From the NCBI GenBank assembly GCA_958402445.1, contig CATXTO010000003.1:92115-156114 (forward strand): a DNA stretch of 64,000 nucleotides, written 5' to 3'. The position numbers and the translations under genes were made by a program. This document shows, in pieces, positions 25,603 through 32,796 of this stretch (within the stretch, counting starts at the first letter, position 1; each line of letters begins with the position of its first letter). This DNA is from an uncultured Eubacteriales bacterium (lineage in GTDB: Bacteria; Bacillota; Clostridia; Oscillospirales; Oscillospiraceae). Below the pieces are notes generated by a model. That model did no database searches and had not been told where the DNA came from. It worked only from the letters and a program-made list of their open reading frames with translations.

Positions 25603-26529
25603 TTGGAAATTTCCGTTAGTACTTCTATTGCGGGGCTACTGCGGGCCGTAGATTTGCAGGAGGCGTTGGAAACGGCGGCGGAGGCCGGGTTTCGGCTGCT
25701 GGATTTTCCGCTGAGCGTTTTCAGCCGCGCGCCGGATTCCCCGCTGCGGCAGCCGGACTGGCTGCGCTGGGCGGAGAATGTAAAAAAGACGTTGACGGGT
25801 ATGGGCCTTCGCGTAACCCAGGCTCACGCCGCCTGGGACCAAGCGATTCCCCTGGATTTGTACGAGGCGCCGCCAGACCCGCTTTACCCCAGGACCATCG
25901 CCGCGTGCCGCGCCCTGGGCTGCGAGAAACTGGTATTTCATCCCCCGCTGTATTTTTTCCCGACGGAGGATCGGGCGGGCCGGCAGCGGGTGATACAGTG
26001 GAATATCCGCTGGTTCAGGGCCCTGCTGCCGGACCTGGAGCGGTATCGGGTTACTGCGGAGCTGGAAAATCTGTTTGACTACCGGCGGGTCCAGCCGGCA
26101 GGGGGGCCGCCGTTCCCCTTTACCACCCAGGAGGATATGATGGAGCTCTGCGACGGCGTGAACAGCCCTTGGGTCCGCCTTTGCCTGGATACGGGGCACG
26201 GAAACATCGCGGGCCAGGATGTTCCGGGCATGGTCCGGGCCTATGGAAGCCGGCTGCAAGTGCTGCATCTCAATGACAATTATGGGAAAATCGGTCCCAT
26301 TTATGAGGACCTGCATTTGTTCCCCGGCTATGGTGCCTTGGACTGGGGAGAGATTTTCCGGGCGCTGCGGGAAACCGGCTTTTCCGGCGTTTTCAATTTG
26401 GAGCCTGTGAGCGCGCTGCCGGGACAAAGCCGCCCGGTGCGGGTGTTGCAGCTGCGAGCGGCCCGGGAAATCGCACTGCAGCTGGCGGAAGCGGCTGGCT
26501 TTTTGGGCGCCGATTCTGAGCATAAGTAA
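25603..26529 (+). CDS. Sugar phosphate isomerase/epimerase-like TIM-barrel protein
   Basis: A 308-residue protein of the AP-endonuclease-2/xylose-isomerase-like TIM-barrel family. The metal-site segments are visible: VTAELENLFDYRR (Glu ligand), VRLCLDTGHGNIAG (Asp and His), LHLNDNYG (His/Asp) and HLFPGYGALDWGEIFRAL (His and the closing strand), with Glu in VFNLEPVSA near the end. Members isomerise or epimerise sugars or keto acids using a divalent metal. The substrate is unknown. The start is TTG with a modest GGAAG upstream. It is followed by a VOC gene 37 bases on. Confidence 0.85.
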   Translation: MEISVSTSIAGLLRAVDLQEALETAAEAGFRLLDFPLSVFSRAPDSPLRQPDWLRWAENVKKTLTGMGLRVTQAHAAWDQAIPLDLYEAPPDPLYPRTIAACRALGCEKLVFHPPLYFFPTEDRAGRQRVIQWNIRWFRALLPDLERYRVTAELENLFDYRRVQPAGGPPFPFTTQEDMMELCDGVNSPWVRLCLDTGHGNIAGQDVPGMVRAYGSRLQVLHLNDNYGKIGPIYEDLHLFPGYGALDWGEIFRALRETGFSGVFNLEPVSALPGQSRPVRVLQLRAAREIALQLAEAAGFLGADSEHK

Positions 26530-26566
26530 TAAGTCGATAATTTGGATTTAAAAGGGGGTTGTGAGC

Positions 26567-27031
26567 ATGAAACACACCTGTGTGGTTTTGTCCGTAACGG
26601 ACATCAAGGCTGCGAGAGGGTTTTATGAGGATTTATTTGGTCTGGAATTGTATCAGGATTATGGCATCAACATCTCGTTTACCTGCGGCTTGTCCTTGCA
26701 ACAAAACTTTGCCTGGCTCGTCAATCTGCCAAAGGACAAGGTGCTGCACCATGCGAACAACATGGAAATCTGCTTCGAGGAAGCGGATTTCGACGGCTTT
26801 TTAAAAAAGTTGAAAAAATATCCTGATCTTGTGTATTTGAGCGGCGTCACGGAACACGACTGGGGACAGCGCGTTGTGCGGTTTTATGATCCGGACGGGC
26901 ATATCATCGAGGTTGGGGAAGATATGAAGATGGTCATTCATCGATTCCTTGCTTCGGGCATGACGATGGAAGAAATCTCGGTGAAAATGGATGCTTCTGT
27001 GGAAGATTTAACAAAGCTTCTTCACAATTAG
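26567..27031 (+). CDS. VOC family protein (glyoxalase/bleomycin-resistance fold)
   Basis: A 154-residue protein. The N-terminal beta-alpha-beta unit reads VVLSVTDIKAARGFYEDLFG, and the second unit holds VVRFYDPDGHIIEVGEDM, the usual metal-ligand His/Glu region of VOC enzymes. The C-terminal helix (FLASGMTMEEISVKMDASVE) is an extra often seen in this subgroup. Such proteins are lyases, dioxygenases or binding proteins; the role is not defined. The start ATG at 26567 follows GGGGG by eight bases. It is probably co-transcribed with the next gene (14-base gap). Confidence 0.88.
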   Translation: MKHTCVVLSVTDIKAARGFYEDLFGLELYQDYGINISFTCGLSLQQNFAWLVNLPKDKVLHHANNMEICFEEADFDGFLKKLKKYPDLVYLSGVTEHDWGQRVVRFYDPDGHIIEVGEDMKMVIHRFLASGMTMEEISVKMDASVEDLTKLLHN

Positions 27032-27045
27032 ATTTGGGGGCTACG

Positions 27046-27459
27046 ATGTACGAAAGGATGCGGAACAAGCAGAAGGAGCCGCCCCTTGGGGAGATGACGG
27101 CCTACTGTGGAGAGAACGGGGAACGCTTTGCCTTGCTGAACAAATGGCTCGTAGAAACCTATGGAACGGTACAGAAAATTGCGTTTCCCTATGGCAATCA
27201 ATATGGCTGGGGGATTGCACATCGAAAAAGGCAAAAGCTTGTTTGCAACGTATTTGCGGAAGACAACGCTTTTTCGGTGATGGTTCGGCTAACCAACGTG
27301 CAGTTTGCATCGCTCTATGAGCAGGTACAGAGCTATACACGGGATTATATCGATCAAAAGTTCCCCTGCGGCGACGGCGGATGGATTCCATATCGCGTTA
27401 CTTGTCAGGTGCATTTAGAGGATATCCAAAAAATATTATCCGTAAAATGCACCAAATAG
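27046..27459 (+). CDS. DUF3788 family protein
   Basis: A 137-residue cytosolic protein that fits the DUF3788 family by size and pattern: LNKWLVETYGTVQKIAFPYG, GWGIAHRKRQKLVCNVF, then FSVMVRLTNVQFASL and a C-terminal GGWIPYRV...LEDIQKILSVK. The family has no known function; its fold is thought to resemble the DUF1801/YdhG kind. The ATG at 27046 follows GGGGG by five bases. It lies right behind the VOC gene and before a terminator. Confidence 0.8.
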   Translation: MYERMRNKQKEPPLGEMTAYCGENGERFALLNKWLVETYGTVQKIAFPYGNQYGWGIAHRKRQKLVCNVFAEDNAFSVMVRLTNVQFASLYEQVQSYTRDYIDQKFPCGDGGWIPYRVTCQVHLEDIQKILSVKCTK

Positions 27460-27487
27460 ATGCCCGGCCGGCTTTCTTGGGCGAGAT

Positions 27488-27519
27488 AAAAAGCGGGACA
27501 GCCCAGCTGTCCCGCTTTT
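27488..27519. terminator. Bidirectional terminator
   Basis: AAAAGCGGGACAGC pairs with GCTGTCCCGCTTTT around a short loop. It separates the DUF3788 gene from the convergent DUF1540 gene. Confidence 0.85.
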
Positions 27520-27528
27520 CTGGCGTCC

Positions 27529-27696
27529 TTACTTTTTGCGGAAGGACATGCAATCGGTGCACTGATCCATGGTGGGATTACTCTCATGGGTGCCGACCAG
27601 AATCTTTTCCAGAGCGCAGTAGTTGGCTTCGCTGCAGTGGTTGGCGCAAGAGGTCACCGTGCACTCAATGGCTTTGTTGGCTTGGCAGTTGTTCAT
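27529..27696 (-). CDS. DUF1540 family small Cys-rich protein
   Basis: A 55-residue protein. The pattern IECTVTSCANHCSEANYCAL...CTDCMSF is the DUF1540 signature: I-x-C-x-V-x-x-C-x-x-x-C followed by a Y-C and a final C-x-x-C. The Cys suggest metal binding. The family is common in spore-forming Firmicutes and uncharacterised. The start at 27696 has AAGGAGG upstream; longer reading frames extend upstream but have no ribosome-binding site. Confidence 0.88.
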   Translation of the reverse strand: MNNCQANKAIECTVTSCANHCSEANYCALEKILVGTHESNPTMDQCTDCMSFRKK

Positions 27697-28005
27697 CAAT
27701 GACAGCCTCCTTTGTTTTTGGGGTTCAGGCATAGTATATCCGGCTGGAGGCGGTTCATTCTGCAAAACCCTGGGGAATATGACAGAATTTGCCAGGAAAA
27801 AGCGGCTGAGGTTTGCTTTTCCCTGGCAAATGTGGTAAAATTTTAAGGGCAACCGGGGCTGCCGTAGCAGCCCCTATATCCAGCGGGCCCCACAGCGCCT
27901 GCATCGGCGTTTGGAAGCGAAAGCTGCGGTGATCCCGCACATTCACTAGTATGCCCCAGATTTCGTTTGGGTGCATGGTAAATTGATACAAACGGAGGTT
28001 TTTCT

Positions 28006-28656
28006 ATGGCAAAGGTTTCCCCGTCCATTTTATCGGCAGATTTTGTCAATTTGGAGCGGGACATTCGGAGCTTAGCCGCAGCGGGCGCAGACTATGTCCA
28101 CGTGGATGTGATGGACGGCCGCTTTGTGCCGAACATTACAATTGGAATTCCGGTGGTGGCGGCGATTCGGCGGGTGACGGAGCTTCCCTTGGATGTGCAT
28201 TTGATGATCGACAGGCCCGTGCGGTATGTGGAAGCGTTCTGCCAGGCGGGCGCGGACATTCTGACCGTGCATGTGGAGGCGGATTCCGAAAAGAACACGC
28301 GGACGGCGCTGCAAAAAATTCGCGATTGCGGCGTCCGGCCGGCAGTGAGCGTAAAGCCGGGAACGCCGGCGGAAGCGGTGTTGCCCTTTTTGCCTCTGTG
28401 CGACCTGATTTTGGTCATGACGGTGGAGCCGGGCTTTGGGGGCCAGCGCTTTCAGGAGGCTATGATGCCCAAGCTGCGGGCCATTCGCACTTGGCTGGAC
28501 CGGGAGAACCCCGCCTGCGAGTTGGAAGTGGATGGCGGCGTCAACGAGACCACCGCCCGGCTGTGCAAGGAAAACGGAGCCGACGTGCTGGTAGCAGGGT
28601 CCGCCTATTTTAAGGCGGCGCATCCGGAGGCGTTTGTCCGAGCGTTGCAGGCGTGA
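28006..28656 (+). CDS. rpe: Ribulose-phosphate 3-epimerase
   Basis: A 216-residue enzyme of normal length. It interconverts D-ribulose 5-phosphate and D-xylulose 5-phosphate in the pentose phosphate pathway. The TIM barrel shows PSILSADFVNLERDI at the start, the catalytic/metal segment YVHVDVMDGRFVPN, LPLDVHLMIDRP, VMTVEPGFGGQRF and the phosphate-binding end LEVDGGVNETTARLC with VLVAGSAYF. All expected active-site residues (His, two Asp, Met-rich loop) are in place. ACGGAGG precedes the ATG. Behind it lies a three-copy repeat and a relic that resembles the 3' end of this same gene. Confidence 0.97.
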   Translation: MAKVSPSILSADFVNLERDIRSLAAAGADYVHVDVMDGRFVPNITIGIPVVAAIRRVTELPLDVHLMIDRPVRYVEAFCQAGADILTVHVEADSEKNTRTALQKIRDCGVRPAVSVKPGTPAEAVLPFLPLCDLILVMTVEPGFGGQRFQEAMMPKLRAIRTWLDRENPACELEVDGGVNETTARLCKENGADVLVAGSAYFKAAHPEAFVRALQA

Positions 28657-28710
28657 GATTCCGTTCGTTGAAGACCTGGGATTTGCGGCGTCAAAACCGG
28701 CGCATGTAGG

Positions 28711-29079
28711 GGCGGCCTTTGGCCGCGCGCATGGGACAATCCAACGGGTACAGGTGCAGGGAACGACCTGCGGTCGTTCCGCGGGCGAGCGAAGCTCGCC
28801 CCTACGGCGCGCTATGGGTTTTGTGTCTGTAAGGGCGGCCTTTGGCCGCGCGCATGGGACAATCCACCGGGTACGGGTGTAGGGAACGACCTGCGGTCGT
28901 TCCGCGGGCGAGCGAAGCTCGCCCCTACGGCGCGCTATGGGTTTTGTGTCTGTAAGGGCGGCCTTTGGCCGCGCGCATGGGACAATCCACCGGGTACGGG
29001 TGTAGGGAACGACCTGCGGTCGTTCCGCGGGCGAGCGAAGCTCGCCCCTACGGCGCGCTATGGGTTTTGCATCTGTAGG
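28711..29079. repeat. Three-copy tandem repeat, period 123 bp
   Basis: Units begin at 28711, 28834 and 28957 with GGCGGCCTTTGGCCGC and continue through two more palindromes, GGAACGACCTGCGGTCGTTCC (without its last base in the core) and GGGCGAGCGAAGCTCGCCC, to the next unit. Copies two and three are almost identical; copy one differs at several bases. A partial palindrome (GGGGCGGTCTCCGCCCGCCC) follows at 29080-29098. It is the same style of REP-like unit as at 52.7 and 63.5 kb. Open frames within it are artefacts of the repeat. Confidence 0.9.
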
Positions 29080-29099
29080 GGCGGTCTCCGCCCGCCCGC

Positions 29100-29665
29100 T
29101 AAACCCCTTAAATTTGAGATAAAGCGACAGAAAGCGGGAAGCTGACCGCGCAGACTTAGTCCGTCCTCTGATGAGGGAGGAGGCGGTCAGCCATGGGTTG
29201 CGTTTCATCTGCGGGACGGAAAATGCGGCGGCGCGTTACTTCGCCGCCGCATATGCTAATTGATCACATTAATAAAAGTTTTGCAATTTTAGGTTTCCCA
29301 CCCTGGCGCAGGCGGAGAATCCGGCGGCGTTTGTCCGGGCGCTGCGGGCGTAAAAGGAATAAAAATACTAGATATAAAAATTTTAACTTTGCGACCATAA
29401 TTTTTAGATAGATTTGAAAATGGGTGCTGCTGCGATGGCAATCCTTCGTGGTGGGCTTCCGGGTGCGAACGCTGGTCCTTTCGCTGTTGCCTGCGGCAGT
29501 GGTGCTGTTGGCCTGTCTGGTATTCCGTGGGGTGCAGCGGCTTCCGGCACGAAAGCAATAGATGGCAGGGCAAGTCCGTCTGAGTTTCTGACCAATTAAT
29601 TTTTTGCGCAGCGGCGAATTATTCGCCGCTGCGCAGTGTTATTTGAAACGACGGCAAATGCGTGG
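29100..29665. other. Intergenic region with hairpins and decayed sequence
   Basis: Holds an 11-base hairpin (29223-29233 with 29242-29252), the rpe-like relic (29294-29353), an AT-rich stretch and a 14-base perfect inverted repeat (29605-29618 with 29622-29635) just beyond the ftsH stop codon. The last one may be the 3'-end hairpin of ftsH, although its minus-strand flank is A-rich rather than U-rich. A 61-codon frame at 29414 has no ribosome-binding site. Confidence 0.5.
29294..29353 (+). pseudogene. Relic of an rpe-like gene 3' end
   Basis: The frame ending at TAA 29351-29353 reads FPTLAQAENPAAFVRALRA. The intact rpe gene ends AAHPEAFVRALQA. The shared P-x-A-F-V-R-A-L-x-A-stop, with near-identical bases, shows that this is the tail of a second copy or close relative whose body has been lost. 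Confidence 0.6.
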
Positions 29666-31633
29666 TCAGGTCTCCTGCCCGGGCGCAGACGGGGCGTCTG
29701 GAGCACCGCCGGCGGACCTGTCTTGGGCCGGAGCGTCTGGGGCGGTTTCCGGCAGGTTCGGATGCCCCTCGGCTTTGACGTAGCTCATGAGCTCGTCGCC
29801 GGTAATGGTCTCCTTGGCCAGCAGATACAGGGCGACCTCGTCCAATAGGCCTCGGTGCTCCGCCAGGAGCTTCTGAGACTCCTCATAGCAGTGCCGCAGG
29901 AGCCGCTGCACCTCCTGGTCCACCTCGGCGGCAGTAGCCTGGGAGCAGTCCAGATAGGATTGGCTTTCCAAATACTCATTTTGTACCGTGGACAGCGCCA
30001 TAAGGCCGAACCGGCTGCTCATGCCGAACTGGGTCACCATTCTTCGCGCCACATCCGTGGCCCGCTGAATGTCGTTGGAGGCGCCGGTGGTCTGCACGCG
30101 GAACACCAGCTCCTCCGCAGCCCGACCTCCCAGCAGAGTCCGCAGCTCCGTGAGCAGCTCGTCCCGGGTGCTGAGATACTTTTCTTCCTCCGGCATCTGC
30201 ATGGTGTAGCCCAAGGCGCCGGAGGTGTGGGGCACAATGGTAATTTTTGAGACGGGCTGGGTGTGTTTCTCCAGGGCGGCCACCAGGGCGTGGCCCACCT
30301 CATGATAGGCTACGATCCGCTTTTCAATGTCCGTCAGGACAGTGTTTTTCTTTTCTGTGCCTGCAATGACCACCTCAAAGGAGGTCATCAGATCCTCCTG
30401 ATTGACCGCCTGCCTGCCCAGCCGGACCGCCCGCAGGGCGGCCTCGTTGACCAGGTTGGCCAGGTCCGCGCCCACGGCGCCGGCCGTGGCCTGGGCGATT
30501 TTTTGCAGGTCCACGTCGTCGGAGAGCTTGATCTTCTTCGTGTGGACCTTTAGGGTGTCCAGACGGCCCTGGAGATTGGGCCGGTCCACGATGATGCGGC
30601 GGTCGAACCGGCCTGCCCGGAGCAGAGCCTTATCCAGAATTTCGGGCCGGTTGGTGGCGGCCAAGATGACCACGCCCTTGGAGGAGTCGAAGCCGTCGAT
30701 CTCCGACAGAAGCTGGTTCAGCGTCTGCTCCCGCTCGTCGTTGCCGCCGAATTTGGAATCCCGGGTCCTGCCAATGGCGTCGATTTCGTCAATGAAGATG
30801 ATGCAAGGCGCCACCTTGGCGGCCTGCTGGAACAGATCCCGCACCCGGCTGGCACCAACGCCGACGAACATCTCCACAAAGTCGGAGCCGGAGATGGAGA
30901 AAAAGGGAACGTTGGCTTCTCCGGCCACCGCCTTGGCCAGCAGGGTCTTGCCGGTTCCGGGGGAGCCCACCAACAGCGCGCCCTTGGGCAGCTTGGCGCC
31001 GATGGCCGCATATTTTTGCGGATTATGCAGAAAATCAATGATTTCCTGCAGGGACTCCTTGGCCTCGTCCTGGCCGGCCACGTCGGCAAAAGTGACGCCG
31101 GTCTGCTTTTCCATATACACCTTGGCCTTGCTCTGCCCAATGCCGCCCAGGCCGCCGCCCATTCCGCTGCCCATCTTTCGCATTAAAAGGCTCAGCAGGA
31201 AGAAGGTCAGGCCTAAAATCAGAAGATTGGAGAGAATAAAACCGATAATGGAATTGTCTTCCTGGGGTTCCTGATACACCGAAACGCCCTGCGCCTGGAG
31301 CCTTTCCACCAGCTCCGTGTTATCGGTGTTGGTGATAAGACCTGTGTAGTAAACGGTCTGCATGGACCCGGACTTCTCCGATTCTTCCTTGGTGATGAAC
31401 TTAACCCGGTCCGGCTCGAATCGAACCTCCGCCAGTTGATTTTCCTGCACCATGGTCAGAAATTCGGTATAGGTTTTCATCTTTAGCTGTGCATTGGAAA
31501 TAGAATTGTAAATGAGGTTAAACAGCAGGACGATGACCACAGCCAAAATTAAAAGGGGAATGCCTGTTTTCAGCGGGTTGCGGCCATTTTTTTCGTCTTT
31601 TGGGTTTTTGTTGTTGGGATTGTCGTTATTCAT
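29666..31633 (-). CDS. ftsH: ATP-dependent zinc metalloprotease FtsH
   Basis: A 655-residue membrane-bound AAA+ protease. Two membrane helices (about 22-45 and 108-128) flank a small outer domain. The AAA module has Walker A GSPGTGKT, Walker B CIIFIDEIDAIG and the second region of homology ATNRPEILDKALLRAGRFDR. The zinc site is HEVGH (444-448); most FtsH have HEAGH, but the HExxH rule is kept. FtsH removes damaged or regulatory membrane proteins. The Pro/Ala/Asp-rich tail is disordered. It is transcribed from its own sigma-A promoter, divergent from rlmB. Confidence 0.98.
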   Translation of the reverse strand: MNNDNPNNKNPKDEKNGRNPLKTGIPLLILAVVIVLLFNLIYNSISNAQLKMKTYTEFLTMVQENQLAEVRFEPDRVKFITKEESEKSGSMQTVYYTGLITNTDNTELVERLQAQGVSVYQEPQEDNSIIGFILSNLLILGLTFFLLSLLMRKMGSGMGGGLGGIGQSKAKVYMEKQTGVTFADVAGQDEAKESLQEIIDFLHNPQKYAAIGAKLPKGALLVGSPGTGKTLLAKAVAGEANVPFFSISGSDFVEMFVGVGASRVRDLFQQAAKVAPCIIFIDEIDAIGRTRDSKFGGNDEREQTLNQLLSEIDGFDSSKGVVILAATNRPEILDKALLRAGRFDRRIIVDRPNLQGRLDTLKVHTKKIKLSDDVDLQKIAQATAGAVGADLANLVNEAALRAVRLGRQAVNQEDLMTSFEVVIAGTEKKNTVLTDIEKRIVAYHEVGHALVAALEKHTQPVSKITIVPHTSGALGYTMQMPEEEKYLSTRDELLTELRTLLGGRAAEELVFRVQTTGASNDIQRATDVARRMVTQFGMSSRFGLMALSTVQNEYLESQSYLDCSQATAAEVDQEVQRLLRHCYEESQKLLAEHRGLLDEVALYLLAKETITGDELMSYVKAEGHPNLPETAPDAPAQDRSAGGAPDAPSAPGQET

Positions 31634-31717
31634 CGAAAATTGGCACCCTCCTTTGCCGCCGCACAGGCAGGACGCGGTCCTAAAAGGCGTGCAGCAAAAA
31701 ATCGTAGTTTTTCTTTC

Positions 31718-31746
31718 ATCATATCACACAAAATAGTTCCCTGCAA
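31718..31746 (-). promoter_or_regulatory. Sigma-A promoter of ftsH
   Basis: Minus strand TTGCAG (31746-31741), 17 bases, TATGAT (31723-31718), about 85 bases upstream of the ATG. Confidence 0.65.
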
Positions 31747-31838
31747 TGAATTCCCGGCATTCTCCATAAAATTTTTGTGAATTGTTTGCGGGGACCGGCG
31801 AACGTATGATTGAATTTTGCGAAAGTTACAAAGTGTTG

Positions 31839-31867
31839 TTGTCCCAGAGGAAGTTGTCTGGTATAAT
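31839..31867 (+). promoter_or_regulatory. Sigma-A promoter of rlmB
   Basis: TTGTCC (31839-31844), 17 bases, TATAAT (31862-31867). The start of transcription would fall near 31874. Confidence 0.7.
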
Positions 31868-31876
31868 ATTTCAAAA

Positions 31877-31963
31877 ATGACTGTCAGGGTCGGCTGCGGC
31901 GTCTTTGCGTTCCGCAGGCGGCATCTGTCGGATCTGGGCCCGCCAAGAAAAAGGCGCGCCTAG
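31877..31963 (+). other. Possible leaderless 28-codon upstream frame
   Basis: An ATG lies about three bases after the predicted transcription start and opens a 28-codon frame (MTVRVGCGVFAFRRRHL...) ending 15 bases before the rlmB ATG. It is Arg-rich. With no ribosome-binding site it could only be read as a leaderless message; it may equally be chance. Confidence 0.2.
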
Positions 31964-31978
31964 ACTGGAGGCGATGGC

Positions 31979-32761
31979 ATGGCGAGAGAAAGGCGCGCAG
32001 TTTCCCAGGTGGACGAAGATCAGGTGCTGGATGAGGGAGTGCTGGAGGGCCGCAATGCGGTTATGGAGGCCCTGCGCAGCGGAAGAACCATAGATAAGGT
32101 GTACCTTGCCGCCGGGGAGACGGACAGTGGGTTGGCCCGTCTGGCCGCGATGGCCCGGGAGGCTGGCGCCGTGGTGTCGCCGGTGGATCGGAGGAAACTG
32201 GACCGGATGAGCGCCACAGGCGCGCATCAGGGGATCATCGCCCAGGTGGCGGCCCATGCGTATGTTTCCATAGAGGAGATGCTGGAGCTGGCGGCCCGGC
32301 GGGGTGAACCGCCCCTTCTGGTGGTCTGCGATGAGCTGAGCGACCCGCACAACTTAGGGGCGATTCTGCGGTCCGCCGAGTGCGCCGGAGCCCACGGCGT
32401 GGTGATTCCCAAGCGGCGCGGAGTCGGACTCACGGTCACTGTGGCAAAGGCCTCCGCCGGGGCGGTGGAATATATGCCTGTGGCGCGGGTCCCCAACCTG
32501 GCGGCCACGCTGCGGGAGCTCAAAGCGCGGGGGGTCTGGGTGTATGGCGCTGCCGCCGGCGGCGCGGCGCCGTTGTATCAGGCGGATTTAAAGGGGCCGG
32601 CGGCGCTTGTCATTGGCAGCGAGGGCCGTGGCATGAGCCGCATTGTGGCGGAGACCTGCGATCTGCTTGTTAGTATTCCCATGAATGGGAGGATTTCTTC
32701 CCTCAACGCCTCTGCCGCTGCGGCAATTTTATTGTATGAGGCTGTGAGACAGCGGCAATAG
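31979..32761 (+). CDS. rlmB: 23S rRNA (guanosine-2'-O)-methyltransferase RlmB-like (SpoU/TrmH family)
   Basis: A 260-residue SPOUT methyltransferase. After a short charged N-terminus comes the substrate-binding domain (LEGRNAVMEAL at about 23), and then the knotted catalytic domain with VVCDELSDPHNLGAILRSAE (motif 1), LVIGSEGRGMSRIV (motif 2) and IPMNGRISSLNASAAAAILLYE (motif 3). All three SpoU motifs are intact. Such enzymes methylate the 2'-O of G2251 in 23S rRNA; TrmH-type tRNA enzymes look similar, so the exact RNA target is inferred. GGAGG precedes the ATG by seven bases. Confidence 0.92.
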   Translation: MARERRAVSQVDEDQVLDEGVLEGRNAVMEALRSGRTIDKVYLAAGETDSGLARLAAMAREAGAVVSPVDRRKLDRMSATGAHQGIIAQVAAHAYVSIEEMLELAARRGEPPLLVVCDELSDPHNLGAILRSAECAGAHGVVIPKRRGVGLTVTVAKASAGAVEYMPVARVPNLAATLRELKARGVWVYGAAAGGAAPLYQADLKGPAALVIGSEGRGMSRIVAETCDLLVSIPMNGRISSLNASAAAAILLYEAVRQRQ

Positions 32762-32796
32762 GCAGGGACCGGCGCGCCGGGGCGGAATCGGAGGAC

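Noticed and set aside
28072..29208. 378-codon minus-strand frame through rpe and the 123-bp repeat
   Set aside because: It is the antisense of rpe joined to repeat DNA; the repeated segments come from the array (123 is a multiple of three).
29414..29599. 61-codon frame before ftsH
   Set aside because: It is Gly/Ala-rich and open on both strands, with no start signals.
29666..31633. Damaged zinc site in FtsH (HEVGH instead of HEAGH)
   Set aside because: The HExxH rule is kept and all other motifs are intact, so this is a harmless variant.
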